This document shows, piece after piece, positions 1-13,059 of a stretch of DNA of 64,000 nucleotides. The stretch covers positions 29,350,775-29,414,774 of the forward strand of contig NC_092629.1 in assembly GCF_039555335.1 (NCBI RefSeq). Reading direction: 5' to 3'. Within the stretch, counting starts at the first letter, position 1. The number at the start of each line of letters is the position of its first letter. The notes below the pieces were generated by a model that had not been told where the DNA came from, did not search any database, and saw only the letters and a program-made list of their open reading frames with translations. The position numbers were made by a program, and so were the translations under genes. The DNA is from Amphiura filiformis (lineage: Eukaryota; Echinodermata; Ophiuroidea; Amphilepidida; Amphiuridae).

Positions 1-3000
1 AATATAAAAACAACAACAATAATTACACATTTGGAAAAAAGTACGTCTTCAGAAGCCGCTTAAAAGCAGCCGCAGATTCCGCTTCTCTGACATAAACAGG
101 GAGCTTGTTCCGAAAACGGCGAAACAGCAATCCCCGGCTCTCTTATTGGAGCGAACTGTATAGAGCCTTGTTTTGTCAGATGATGAGCGAAGCCTGCGAC
201 TGCTTCTAGATGAATCTGGATGATTATAAAGCGTGACAAGATCTTGTAAATATGCCGGAGCAGAACCTGATATGCAGTTGTATATGTGCAACATGATCTT
301 GAAGTTAATTCTTTCTTTTACCGGGAGCCAATGGAGGGTATTCAACAAATCGGTAGAGCACCTGTCTCGTCCACATGCAAAGATCAGCCTGGCTGCCTTA
401 TTTTGGAGACGCTGCAGCCGTTTTAGGTCCATTTCACGGGCACCATACATGAGGGAATTGGCATAATCTATGCAAGACAAGACAAGTGCTCTGACGGCAT
501 GATGACACGCATCCTGGCTGAGAAAACGTCGTATGCGCCATAAGTTACGGATGTGAAATTTAAGAGTCTTACAAAGATTGCTAATATGGGAAGACATATT
601 TAGAGCTCCATCAAACACAACACCTAGGTTCTTAACATTGGGAGATGGTTTGATTGAGTGGTTGCCCAAGTTCAGCTCAATGACGGGAAGCTTATTGAGA
701 GCTCTATTGGTGGCAATGATGAAAAATTCCGTTTTGTCCTGATTGAGCTGCAGCTTGTTACTAACCATCCAGGAGTTAATATCAGAAATACAAGCAGACA
801 AGTTATTGAGCACACGCTCACGGTCACCACTGACTTTGGGTTCAAAAGCAGCATAAAGCTGTATATCGTCCGCATAACAATGAAAGCATATGCTATAACG
901 ACGAATGATTTCACCAACGGGATTGGTATACATGATGAAACACTGAGGGCCAATGATGGAACCCTGGGGTAATGAGTAGGTGAGCGTATGTTCATTAGAC
1001 ATGTCGTTGTTAATTACCACTCTGACGTTTCGGTGGTTAAAATATGACCTATACCAGGAATGGACTGTGCCATCGATATTGAAATCTGATTTGAGTCTAT
1101 TCAACAGGATATGGTGATCCACCGTATCAAAGGCTGCTGACATGTCAAGCAGCACCAGGAAGACAACTTTACCATGGTCCACGTACTGGAGGATGTCGTT
1201 CTTTACCTTTAAAAGGGCCGTTTCAGTACTGTGAGACTTCTTATAGGAGGATTGGTTCATTTCACCCAGGTTGTAGTTGTCGACATGTGTGACTACCTGA
1301 CATGACGCAGCCTTTTCAATAACCTTACACATGAATTTCATGTTGGCCACTGGCCTATAGTTCTTTAAGATATTGTTGTCAAGATTGGATTTCTTGATCA
1401 CAAGAGTAATGATAGACTCTTTGAGTGCATTTGGAAAAATACCAGACATTAACGAACTGTTGACAATTTTTGTGAAAATCGGCAACAAGATTGGAAGATT
1501 GTCCTTTACAAGCCAAGTCGGCAGAGTATCTAAGTTGCAGGTTTTACAAGGAAACCTTTTTATGATCTTCTCAATATCTGTCTCAGATAGCGGAGTGAAT
1601 GTGTTTAAGCAACAGTTAATGTTAGCATCAAGATTACTGCGGGGATTACTGGTTTCTACAGAGTCAGAATCCGCAACACAAACATCAGCAGAACTAGGAG
1701 AAACATTAACATTGGCCCTGATCTTCTCAACTTTTTCAATAAAAAAGGAAAGAAACTTGTTGGCAAGAGCTTGATCAGGACAGTCAAGAACAGGTAGTAT
1801 TTTTTGAGATTTGTTAAGCAACCCATTAATTGTAGCATACATATCTTTGACATTTGATTCAGAGAACTTTTTGGAGAAATACTCAATTTTAGAGTCAGTG
1901 ATAAGTTTAATGACTTGATTCTTTTGAGCGACAAATTCTTCATTATCCTGCTCAGATTGACTCTTTCGCCACTTTCGTTCCAGTCGCCTTCTGATGCGCC
2001 GGGCTAGATGGATGTCTTCGTTGTACCAAGGTAGTCTGTGTCTTATAGTACGCTCCCTGGTGGTAATAGGGCATACTTCATCAAGCACAGACTTTGTTAA
2101 GGACTCATAAGCATCAGTAAGGACATTTGGATCCTCACAGTCAAGCGGGAACTCAGACATGCGCTTTTGCAAAAGTTCGGTAAACTGTTCAGGTTTCATT
2201 TTACCAAATTGGCGTGAACGAATAACCGATTTTACAGGTGGATGTTTTGCATGGTTGATGGAACAAGTAATAATGCGATGATCGGAGTAAAATGGTGGAA
2301 GAACAGCATGTTTCTGGATGGTATTATCATTTTAATTCGTGATTAACAAATCAAGGGTGTGTCCCTTTTTGTGAGTTACTTCAGTGATTAATTGACGAAA
2401 ACCATTGCTGGACAGAATATCATTGAATTTACGTGTGTCTGGTTTATGCGGTTCATCAACGTGAATATTGTAATCACCCACGAGGACAACTTCAGTAGGT
2501 ATAACTGACAGTTCTTCAAGGAAAACCTCAAAATCTTCCAGGAATTCAGATCTCTTTAGTCCGTTTACTTTTGATGGTGGGGGATGATAAACCACAACAA
2601 ACTGAACAGAGTTTTTAAGAGTAGCGATACAATACTCAAAGTTGACTGTAGTGAAACTGGAAGGAGTAATACTAAGTTCAATGTTCTCTTTGTATACAGT
2701 ACCGATCCCTCCTCCACCATCCCTTTTGGGTCTGGGAAGGCTTATAAACTTATAGCCTGGAGGGGTACATTGTCCAAGTATCACCGTCTCATCAGGGGAA
2801 AGCTTAGTCTCAACAAGGAACATGATGTCAACGTCATAGTCTATAATATGATCAACCAGAATTACGTCTTTATTGCCAATGGAATTTGCATTCCAGCAAT
2901 GAACTGTGAGGGAATTGTTACCTTTAAAAGGGGGTGCGGATATGGCAGAGTTATTGTGAGAATCAAATTGCCGATTATTCGAGTTTTCGTTATTGATACT

Positions 3001-3534
3001 ACTAGTACTAGAAGATGAGTGATTTTTCTTAATCATGTGAGATCCGGCTCTACGGCCTCTACGACGACGATCAATACCAAGAGATTTGATTGTGTTGAAA
3101 GTATCCTCAGTAAGATGTAAGTTCTTGTCACGTAAAGCCAATAGATCGGAACGGGTATACCTTTCAGCACTGTGATCAATGTTTTGATCAGCAGTTGAAT
3201 TACTGATCGCTGTTGAATTACTGATCAATGAGCCATGGTAAATCATCCGATTGTTATTGATAGGTAACTGATCAAGATGGGAATGGACGGAATTGCCCGT
3301 GTTGTACCAACTGCTATTATATGTACTCACAGTCGGAGAATTCAGTTCAAAATTCCCGCTTTGCTGCAATCCATCCGAGTCTGGAAATGTCGCATTCTGA
3401 AGGAGTATATATTCCAAAGCACGATGCAACAAAATTATCCACAAAACAAGACACAATCCGGTCAAAAACCGGACATATATTGGGAGCAACATATTGACGA
3501 GGCAGCTGCTAAATCAGCGCCATAACATGAATAT
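1..3534 (-). mobile_element. CR1/L2-type LINE, nearly intact endonuclease-reverse transcriptase ORF
   Basis: A non-LTR retrotransposon lies on the minus strand; its 3' UTR runs off the window start. One reading frame covers 3492 down to 49 (1148 codons) and is interrupted by a single in-frame TAA at 2334-2332, between the end of the endonuclease and the reverse transcriptase. The N-terminus has a strongly hydrophobic segment (residues about 5-25), then an Asn/Ser-rich linker and a basic patch (RRRRGRRAG). An apurinic-type endonuclease follows, with WNANSIGNK, VETKL, GDYNIH and, beyond the stop, SDHR. The RT has LLDMSAAFDTVDH, LPQGSIIGP and the catalytic YADD, then the usual C-terminal HWLPV block. 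RT similarity to the LINE at 36.9-40.7 kb is roughly half of residues by eye, so this is the same clade but another family. The 5' limit near 3534 is a guess. No ORF1 was seen. Confidence 0.9.
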
Positions 3535-3755
3535 GTTACGATATAATTTACTTCACGATTGACCTGAGATGACCGGTCGGATGATTCGGTCGAATCAAGG
3601 AAGTGTAAAGTGTCTGGATCTTCAGCCCCTGGTCACGGTTTAGTTGTGGTGATTGTCTCCTAATTTGTATGACTTCCCTCACTAGGCGTGGCACTTTCTA
3701 TCTCTCTGTTAAGCACTTATGGCTACATGTACTTGAATCCCGGGACTTGAATCCT
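3535..3755. other. unassigned DNA between LINE and fold-back element
   Basis: About 220 bases with no coding or repeat signal that I recognise. They may be the LINE 5' UTR or intron 1 of gene A. No match to the exon 1 sequence of the paralogous genes is visible here. Confidence 0.4.
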
Positions 3756-5617
3756 TATTCAGTCTCTACGCAGGACAACCAACTCTTTTGTTATGCAAGG
3801 CTCACTCAGTCATTTAATGAGGCAATACAAACGATCGAATTTGGTGTTGAAATGAGCAAAATTTTCAGATACACCTTTTCAATGTAAAATTAATTTTCTC
3901 GGTCAAATGAAAAGCAATAATTTTCATTTTTTCAGTAAATGCCAAGAAAAACTGTAATGCTTGATCCTGTATTTTTTTTCAAATCCTAGTGTTAAACTTA
4001 GGCGTGAAATTCAGTCATTTAGTGTAAGATTTTCGATTTTGATAGCCTTCAACTCTGCCCGCGAGCCTTTTTTTTGATCAACCTTTTAGCTTGTCAAAGT
4101 AATATAGTTCGCTAAAGAAGGATTTTTCCCAACTTTCTAACGCACATCACCGGGAGCGATATATCATAGTTTTGTCAGAATTTCCGTTTTGATTCCATAA
4201 TTTTTACTGCCGCTACTGAAAATTTTTCAAATCCACGCGTGAAATCGTAGGCTAATACTAGCATTATGGATCGATATCTCTAGGTGCCCGGCCTGGCTAC
4301 AGTGTTGCCAGAACTTCAATATAGCAAAAGAAATTACCTAGTGTTTCAATTGTCATGAAGGTGACTGGGTATAGTGCCTTTTGTTTGTGTTTGTTTGAAA
4401 TTGCTTAAACCCACCGAAAGTCATAATGAAGCAGCCAAAACAATACAAGGTTAAACATGGAAGTTTATAACAACCTATTATAATGACCTAAAGGAAAAAT
4501 CATTTATGGCAACAATGAGCCTTGCATTGTAAGTCATGGTTAAAATGTGTTGAGTACCACCCCTACCATCCCTACATACACCCCACTACCCACCTCACAC
4601 ACCTCTGCACCCACCCTACCCCCATAGGCCTACATAATATTACATACTATTTAATAATATTTATATAGCACGGCTATAGCTATACATTTAGAAAGTAGGT
4701 CCTATAGCGCTAAATTATGACAAATATGTCAAATTAAAAACAAACCCGAACGCAAGTCGGAAGTGTGTAATGAAAATGCCAACCCGCAATGGGGGGGGTC
4801 ATTCAATATTCACCTGGAGATAGGAGGGACAGATAATTAAAATCCCCTATAATAACACGCGAATTTTTCTAGGTTTGGACAGTGGATTTTCCCATGGACC
4901 TCATCCTAGGTAAATAAGCAAACAAACAAACAGACAAAATGGTTTTCATAATCATGGAATCCATAGCCCCTATAAATTGAAATTGCAGGCTATCACGTGA
5001 GCAAATTTCCAAAATTCAACTCATTTACAAGAACATCCAATTGGGGATTTGGGCTACCAAATCGCTGGTCAGGCAATACTGGTTTTCAATGGAAAAGGGA
5101 CCTGGTTGACAACAATTGAAATATCGATTATTTCTGCTGGTTGCTCTCGAGATAAAGTACTGAGTTTGACATTTTTGGAGCATGAAGGGAAAAAGGGTAA
5201 AATAAAAACGGAAATTCTGACAAAACTATAATATATAGACCCACACGATGTGCTTTACAGAGGTGGGAAATATCTTTCTTTAGCAAACTATATTAGTTTG
5301 AGACGCTAAAAAATGAATTCCGTAAAAAGCTCGCGGGCGAACTAAAGGCCTATAAAAATCAAAAATATCACACTAAAAGACAAAATATGATGCTTAATTT
5401 TAACACCAGGATTTAAAAAAAAAATGTATATCCAAGCACTATGTTTTTAACTGACATTACTGAAGAAAAAAAATATTGCTTTATATTTGACCGATAAAAT
5501 AAATTTCATAGCAAAAAGGTGTATCTCTGAATTGTGCTGATTTTAACATGTATCGATCGACTTTTAGCGCGACAATGCATTTCTAAAGAATTGGTTGTCC
5601 TGCGTAGAGACTGTATT
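3756..5617. mobile_element. non-autonomous fold-back DNA transposon with very long inverted repeats
   Basis: The element proper runs 3760-5613 and is bounded by CAGTCTCTACGCAGG and its reverse complement. It is flanked on both sides by TATT (3756-3759 and 5614-5617), a probable 4-bp target duplication. The inverted repeats extend well over 400 bp inward: the segment near 4050-4200 is matched in reverse by 5200-5340, with weaker similarity further in. The centre (about 4330-4950) carries no transposase-like ORF. It sits in intron 1 of gene A about 50 bp upstream of exon 2. I cannot assign a superfamily. Confidence 0.8.
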
Positions 5618-5668
5618 GAAGGGGTGGAACATGTCCTGCCGGGTCCATTTTATTTTTACCTTTTGCAG

Positions 5669-8600
5669 GTGCAGCTTCGAGCGCAACCTATTTTGAGAAG
5701 AATTTGATGAAGCATTTGTTAAAAGATTACGGCGACCTAGCAGTTCGGCCTGTGAATAACACGTCAGATGCAATCAACGTACAGGCTCGTCTACTGATTT
5801 CGCAGATTATTAAATTTGTAAGTATACAGGACTATTTCAAGCAAAATATACAATACTAGATTCCCATTGTTACCGCTGTTCAAGATAATACAGCTGTCCA
5901 GGTATTCCATTGGTTCTCGAGAGTACCCGTGTGGGAATTCTACCTGTGTGGGTACTATAGAGTACACTCATCCGAATCGCACATACTGTACACACACTAA
6001 TACTGAAATGGTATATTGCACTGGTACTCTAGAGTAGCCACAAAGTAGCTGGTCATCTGTGTACTTCGGGGGGGTCGGCAGCAATATGAATCTAGCTGTG
6101 TACATGTACTAACCGTTGCCTACTCAACAAGAATATCAACTTGTACTACTATGCAATATTGTCATAATTCGTCGATCGCATCACATACAGGTCTATTCGA
6201 CGCAATACGCTTTTCGAGAAAATCGCGATTGAAAACTCTGTTGTTGGATTTGGCAATATAATTTGTAAGTTTCATTTTGGTGAAATTTACATGTCCATCT
6301 TTCAAGTAAAATTGTTTAATATGATGTTAAACTTATAGCTCTGTACGTGACACAAATTAGGTACTCAACTTAATAGAGAACTCAATAAATACAGCATCAA
6401 TACGTAGGTAAGCAGTTAAGCTCAGTGTATGAATTGTTTTATATTGCTTTGTGGTTTCTTTTAAGTAGAATATTAGATGTAAACAAACGCCATAATTAGC
6501 ATATGCTGCTTTATTAAGAGGCTGGTCAAGTGCAGATCCGTCGGAACACGCTTTTCAATACGTAATAAATGCTAACCTCATCGTGACATCATCCAAGCAG
6601 CAAAGTTCATTTCCCATTGAAAAAGCGTTATCCGACGGATCTGCAGTCGACTATTCTGTAACTTTGTAATTCATTCTAGGATGAACCATCACAGCAACTA
6701 ACCTTTCATGGATGGCTGAAACTGGTATGTGTCTAATAATGTTCATTAACATGTCATCACATAGTATGTAATGACATGTCAATGAACATTCTCATTATCT
6801 GGCAAACACGATTAACGTGTACTTAGAAAAAGGCCACCTTTGCCGCACGGTTGTTTGATGTATATAGATTTGGCTTCATTATTAACTTAATGCAAACTAT
6901 AGATGGCGCAATTTATCCCAAATCTTATTATATTAATTTGCAATGTTAGGTGATCAATACTGCCTTTAAAACAGATGGAATAGGTGAAACAAGCACCAAA
7001 GAAATTTTTATAAACATATGTCATCAAAAAATAAAAGAAATAGTTTGTATTAAAAGCTTGAAAGGGTCATTTTCAGTAACTAAATAGCGCCACCAATTTC
7101 GTCATAAATAGATACATTTTATATCCGAAACTGTATACATTAGCATGATATCACTTTTAGCTGTTTATGCCTAAATTGGGCTGTACATGATGTTTTGTTT
7201 GAAAAATTAATAAATGATCACATCAAAAAGCCGTGGCCGTAAACCACTAAAAATGACAAACGGAACCAGCTAATTTTCCCGATATTCTTGGAGCTCATTT
7301 TAGCGAAAAATGATCCTACCATCTTATCCGGGGTAAGGGTAAGACGTCTAACTTCAAGTTCAGGAGGGTCCAGGTATACATTGAACGATATTTTAAATAT
7401 TATAAGCATGAAACCGCTTGTATATTATAAGAAGTGTCTCAGTAATAAATATTGCAAAAATCTACAATTTTTGAGCTGAAATTAAATGTTTAGCTAGTTT
7501 TGACATTGTGACATTAATTATAGACGTTATGTCATAGTAATCGAACGTTAATTTATAACCTCATTAATATACGCAACAAGTGCGAAAAAAATCACAGATA
7601 ATAACTTTTAAATACGCGGACGCAAATGCAGGTCATTGAAAAGTATAATGACCGCGTCTCGTGACGTAGCTAAAAGTACGCTCTACAATGACCGCGTTAC
7701 GTGACGTGTTACGCGTTCAAACGATTTAAGCGGACGCAGGCCGCCGTATTTGTACATCGCATGATTGCGTGCTGGTGTGATTGGTCGCTAGCGGTATTTC
7801 CTTAATGGGCTATTCGGGTTTTTTACAGGGAAAACGACAGATAAAATTGTGTTCTGTTTTCAAATTAAAAGAAGAAAATGTAACGTAAATTGAATTTAAA
7901 AAAGTGAAAAGTGAAGGTTATGAATGAGGTAATGACTTTACATCAGTTATTCCTCGGTTCCAAACCACAATGTTTAGATATTTAATAATACCCTCAAAAC
8001 AACTGATGCGCAGTCATTAACTTCTAAATAGCGAAAATGCAGAGGGCTGTTACTAACCTAACCACCAATTTATTCGGTGTGTTACAAAACTGCCTCAATT
8101 GTTGACGTGTTTTGAATGACACAATATAAATTATTTATTTCATTTATCCAAAATTACCTTTGATGTGAAAACGGTTGTCTTTTTTCACAACACACCGCAA
8201 CATATGTAAGTCAACGAAAGTGTTGGTATTTGAAGACCTTAAGAACCAATTTGATTTTTTTTTTGCATAAACTAGAAAAGAAACTGGAAAGCGGGAATAA
8301 TTTGATAGAATCTGACAAAATAAAAACTTATATTTACCACTTATCTGCCAACAAATTGTCTCTTTTTAATATTTCCAGAGGGAAATAACAGAAAAAATCA
8401 CGCAGCCATAACAAAAAGGAATCATTTACGCAATACATCAACCAATATGCAGTCAAACAGTACTTAACTGTTGCTTACAAATGTATTATATCGGATATAT
8501 TTTCAGGTGTGGAATGATGTTTACCTTCAGTGGGAACCAAACCAATGGGGAAATATAACAAATGTGTCGGTGTTTACCGACAAAATTTGGAAACCAGATA

Positions 8601-11157
8601 TAACATTTTACGAAAAGTAAGTTACCACCGGATCCGCAAATAAGTTCATCAGGATTGTCAATAAAACAGATAATTAGAGTTTATTGTGTACAAATCCAAA
8701 ATTTGGGTTGATGTTACGTACCTCAATGACCGTTTCGTGCTAAGACTTAGCACTTTCTCAAATTGACTGACCAATTCCTGCACCTTAACGGCTGCTTAAG
8801 AAGCACGGCATAAACACCGCCTTCAAACCTCACCAAACTTTGAGAAATATGTTAGTGCACCCAAAAGACAAGCGGGACGTCACACAAACATCTGACTGCG
8901 TATACGAGATCCCATGCCTCAATTGCGACAAAACATACATTGGAGAAACCGCCAGACTGTTTGGAACTAGACTCAAAGAACATAAAACCGAAGCGGAAAA
9001 AGCTTCAAAGAAAGCATTATACTAGATCTCAAAGACAACCATCCATTACAGGGGTGGACAACAAGTCCGCTATAACAGATCATGTCGCAGAGGACAATCA
9101 TGTAATTGGATGGGAAGAATCACAAATCAGAGACAGAGAACAGACTAGAAATAGAAGACACATAAAGGAAGCCATCTGGATAAAAAAGAGGGGGCCAAAA
9201 CACTCAAAAGAGACGAGGGAACTACTTTCTACCGCACATCTACGACCAACTCCTAACAGCGCCACCAACGTCAGCTCCTACCGGAACGGCCGTCAAGGTG
9301 CAGGAATTGGTCAGTCAATTTGAGGAAGTGCTAAGTCTTAGCAAGAAACTGTCATTGAGGTACGTAACATCAACCCAAATTTTGGATTTGTACACAAGAA
9401 ACTCTAATTATAAGTTACCACTGGGTTACCTACATAATATTATTCTAACGTTTTGCAGAACGAAGTAATTGAGAAACAGTATTGCTGCATATAATAGTAC
9501 CAGGTTAGCCAACCGTACCAAGAAAGGAATTATATTACAGCTTACATAATAATAAATCCCTCAACGGAGTCTGAATAGCTCCCCAACCATTTCGTGGGCT
9601 GTGTGTTGAGGCAAAACGACGAACGTCGAATTTAAAAACATAATCTTTATGAAATATTTTATATAGATGCAGATATACCCAAAGATGAACATGTTTCCGT
9701 TTGCTTGCATTTACTTTTTTTGATTTATTATGTTGTGACCCTCATGAAAATCGACTCTAATGCCTACTGATCTCCTATTCGAATCATAACTTTGAATACT
9801 ACTTATTGTATATTACATATCATTTCAGTGTAGATGAAAAGTGGGAAAGTATAAAGGACATTGAAGCTAGTCTAACATCGGACGGAACCGTCACATGGTT
9901 TACACCGATTATCCTCCAAGTTTTCTGTAAGGTCAAAGTTCGTTATTTCCCTTTCGAGTACCAACGGTGCAACATTTCTATGGGTTCATGGCGGTACGAT
10001 AAATCCAGGTTATACATGGTGGCTTTAGATGATGCAGATGCTAATCAAGATGTGTATGCTGGTAACGGTGTATGGACTCTAAATCAAACGGACATGTTTA
10101 CTGCCGAAAAGAATTTTACATGCTGTGATTATCCATACGCCTTGCTTATCGTGGAAATAACTTTGGAGAGAAATCCGGGATTTTATATTTACAATATAAT
10201 TGCGCCATGTTTGTTGCTATCAATAATGACTGTGTTTGTGTTTAGAGTGCCACCCGAATCTGGAGAAAAAATATCGTTAGGAATGACAAACGTCTTGGCA
10301 TTAATACTGTATCAGCAGTTGATTGCAGCAAATATGCCTCCACTTGGTGACGAAATACCAGTCATAGGTCAGTAGCAATTTCAAAGTAATATCATGAGAG
10401 CATGTTGCAGTGACCGGGGGTTCTGAGTGGAAAGAAGTGTAGATCTTTCATTATTTTTGACTAAAATCATTGTGCAATATTCTTTCGTGCAAAATAGTGT
10501 ACCTTTCTATATATTCTGCTAACATCATTATTAATTCTGAACTGGCATTTGATGCATTCTATAAAGTCAGAATCGTTCGAACAATCTGGCAACCGATTTG
10601 TTTTTTATATTTTAGACCGTCACGTACAATAAAACAAGATAAAGTTCAAATGAATTAAATATAACAATTTTATATTTTTATATCTTTATAACACTTTCTT
10701 ATTTTTTCTAAAATTCACAGAAGTATATTTTCTCGCAGTGATTGAAATGGGTTGTATCTCCGTCATGGCAACTGTGGTTATACTACGTGTGTATCATTAT
10801 CCCGCCACAAAACCAATCCCTACTTGGCTTCACTGCGTCACAGGTCATAGGTCAAATTTAAGGGTAAAAAGCAAAGCAGCTTCGAAAATCGTCGACATCG
10901 CCGTTTCTGATAATCTTGTCTCTTCGAAAGTCAGTCCTTGTGCTAAAGCCACTCAAACAGAAGTCTGCAACTCTCTAGTAAGGAAACATACTAGAGATGA
11001 TGATGTCCTGAGTGAGGAGGAAACGGTTACAGAATGGCAACATATAGCTTTGTTATTGGACAGAATGGTGTTTCTTGTCTTAACCTTATTCTTGCTTTTA
11101 GTCTTTCTGTACGTTCTTGTTGAATATGTGTTTTATTTGCAAACGTTGGACAAGTGA
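5669..11157 (+). CDS. gene A: nicotinic acetylcholine receptor-like alpha-type subunit, exons 2-6 (exon 1 not visible)
   Basis: Five exons join in frame: 5669-5817, 6680-6724, 8507-8616, 9829-10367 and 10721-11157 (stop TGA), all with AG acceptors and GT donors. The product should be a plasma-membrane pentameric ligand-gated cation channel subunit. Seen: N-terminal helix and RPVNNTSD; loop D Trp in FHGWLKL; loop A Tyr in DITFYEN; a 13-residue Cys-loop (CKVKVRYFPFEYQRC); loop B Trp in GSWRYDK; loop C vicinal cysteines (NFTCCDYPY); M1; GEK followed by M2; M3 and P-TWL opening exon 6; a short M3-M4 loop of about 80 residues; M4; and C-terminal LQTLDK. Several N-glycosylation sequons are present. 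Exons 3 and 4 are 45 and 110 nt, as in vertebrate nAChR genes. The first exon probably lies upstream of the window. Intron 4 carries a Penelope-like insertion beginning almost at the donor. With a 40-nt exon 1 like that of genes B and D the protein would be about 439 residues. Confidence 0.92.
6521..6657. mobile_element. short MITE in intron 2 of gene A
   Basis: A roughly 30-bp inverted repeat (GCAGATCCGTCGGAACACGC on the left, its reverse complement with small changes on the right) bounds a 130-bp non-coding segment. It ends just before exon 3. A target duplication is not clear. Confidence 0.6.
6738..6788. repeat. short hairpin after exon 3 of gene A
   Basis: Arms of 19 bp with one mismatch (ATGTTCATTAACATGTCAT against the reverse of ATGACATGTCAATGAACAT) separated by about 13 bases. 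The corresponding place in gene B has no such hairpin. Confidence 0.6.
7550..7800 (-). repeat. possible dispersed repeat, reverse copy of 46294-46504
   Basis: On the minus strand it starts with ACCAATCACA and ends with CGTATATTAATGAGGTTAT, as does 46294-46504 on the plus strand. The middle parts are both rich in CG-containing words but align poorly. It lies in intron 3 of gene A. The relationship is weak. Confidence 0.35.
8618..9421 (+). mobile_element. Penelope-like retroelement fragment (GIY-YIG endonuclease part) with inverted terminal repeats
   Basis: The reading frame from about 8840 gives CVYEIPCLNCDKTYIGET and RLKEH, the GIY-YIG endonuclease signature found at the C-terminus of Penelope-like elements, and REAIW-like residues follow downstream. 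No reverse transcriptase part is present, so this is a 5'-truncated, decayed copy. Inverted repeats of about 120 bp (8670-8792 and 9289-9411) enclose it, as known for Penelope pseudo-LTRs. TAAGTTACCAC occurs on both sides (8618-8628 and 9411-9421), an 11-bp target duplication that includes most of the exon 4 splice donor of gene A. In genes B and C the same intron begins without this insertion. Confidence 0.82.
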
Positions 11158-12540
11158 ACTTGTATAAACATCTTCATGATTATTATTAACTTATTACCAA
11201 ACTGTAATTTGTAGCTCTTTGTAGGCCGGTCTTGATCAATTCACCAAATGGTCTGAAAATAATTTGCCCAAGTTCGGGAAAGGGTTGAGTATTTTGGGGG
11301 ATACTACTTTGAATATCTTTTTCTTTTTCAAAACTTTCCCAAATATCAACCGAAAATGTTATCAACCGATATAATAAGTTATCAAACGATGTTGTAGCGC
11401 ATGATGCTACGGCAACAGACTTAGGCCTTAGTCTTATTGGCTAAACACGGGAACTCACTGATGACTCAAAAACGAAATGAACCATAGTAATCATACCTGG
11501 CAAACAGGCCACATCCAATCAAGGCATTTTACAGCGTAATAGATGCAATATTTTAATGGTTTTGAAGGTATTGATCTGCTCATCATCTTCATCGGTTCTA
11601 TTCCAAAATTGCTCAAACCATCGTCTTACTTGATAGTAATACATTTAATAGTAATTTTTGTTCATATTTTGAAAAACAATTTCATGTTTGTACGTTTTTA
11701 GTTGGTAAATAGCTAGTATTTGCTAATTATTAGAAGAAGCACTGTCATTATGACGTCATAGCGTCATAATGTGGATCAGTTTGATATTCAATTTAGTATA
11801 ACTGGTTACAAAGGACCCGTATCTATATTTCATTAAAAAAATAAAACAATATTGTGTATTGAAATCCATAGGGAGTTATTAAAGTGTCTAAAAGCATACG
11901 TTAGTACGTCAAGGACTAACCCGGTCTTACCAATATACGGTATATTTTGTAAAACGAACTATGAAGTGGTGTTTTTGCTATGTAAACATCATGATTATAA
12001 TATTATAAATTTACTTGTAATGTGTAGCCTCTATCCAGTGGTTCCAGAATAATAGTCGAATATTCAGAACTTTGATTTATTGATTATTTATTAATACTTT
12101 GTTTATTATTGGGTAATTTAATATAATTATTGTTGCAAATAAATTTGCTGGTAATAAATAAATTGTTCAAATATTGTCAAAATAGTTTTCAAGTTTATGT
12201 GAATATGAAAGTGCTACTAACACTGCTAAAATTACATTGAAATTAAGCATTTGCTCTTACATGCAAGACGATCATAAGTGCTACGACGTACATAAATTAT
12301 ACATATAGAAAATAATTATTGTCAATGTTATAAAGATTATAATTACAATGAGTATTTTTAGAAAGATCAAAAAGGTTTACATACATCAATGTGTTTTGAT
12401 AAAATATATCAAAAAATCTGATAGCAATAATTAATAAATAAAAAAAACATACAAAATGAAGATGGAATTAATGCAGAAATGTGCAATATTAGGAGTGCCA
12501 TATAAACTACGGGGAGCTATATCAATGTATCTATAATGTA
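11158..12540 (+). other. 3' flank of gene A, paralogous to the flanks of genes B and C
   Basis: No further coding exon. Stretches such as TACCAATATACGGTATATTT and the GACGTCATAG block recur after gene B (36295-36905, then 40667-41900), and other parts recur after gene C (55390-57300). This marks the 3' extent of the duplicated unit, at least 1.3 kb past the stop. It presumably holds the 3' UTR and polyadenylation site, which I could not place firmly. Confidence 0.7.
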
Positions 12541-12951
12541 CATTTCATCTTGTCAAAATCCAAAATGTGTTACTGACTATTTCGACCATCTAAAGCCATG
12601 GCCCATGGCCATCTTCAGAGTTTTTCGATATTATCTAAAAGAGGGTGCTCTAGCGCCCAGAAGAGGATCGCATGTGCCACAAAGGTAATGTTCCCCAAAG
12701 TTTCTGCTCATGGCGTTCGATGCTCTCCTCGTAAGGTATTTGAGCCAGAGTGCTCACGAATAAAACAAAAATGGGGGCGGGGGTGATAGGGACCACCATT
12801 TTTATACCATAAACCCAATTTACTGACATGATATATATCTTATCATACCCACTGAGCCCGTATAGTGCGGAGCGCGTATAGTGCACGTATCGACGCACCG
12901 TATCCATGCGCGTATTTTTGGGGAGGGCTTTGGGGCGCCAGCCCCTGGGGT

Positions 12952-13038
12952 AAAAAAAAAGGGCGGCAAAAAAAAAAAGAAGAAGAAGAAAAGAAAAAAG
13001 AAAAAAAGAAAAGAAAAGAGAAAAGGAAAAAGGAAACA
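12952..13038. repeat. polypurine tract (A/G)n
   Basis: About 85 bases almost entirely A and G, grading from A runs to AAG and AAAAG units. It sits at the left edge of the tandem-repeat block. Confidence 0.85.
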
Positions 13039-13059
13039 AAATTACGCTTATCACCTATA

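Noticed and set aside
658-1774. Plus-strand ORFs in the first 3.5 kb
   Set aside because: Shadows of the minus-strand LINE reverse transcriptase.
3540-5660. Exon 1 of gene A
   Set aside because: No sequence like ATGGA(C/T)AT(A/C)TTTACTTT with a following GTAAGT is present; it probably lies upstream of the window.
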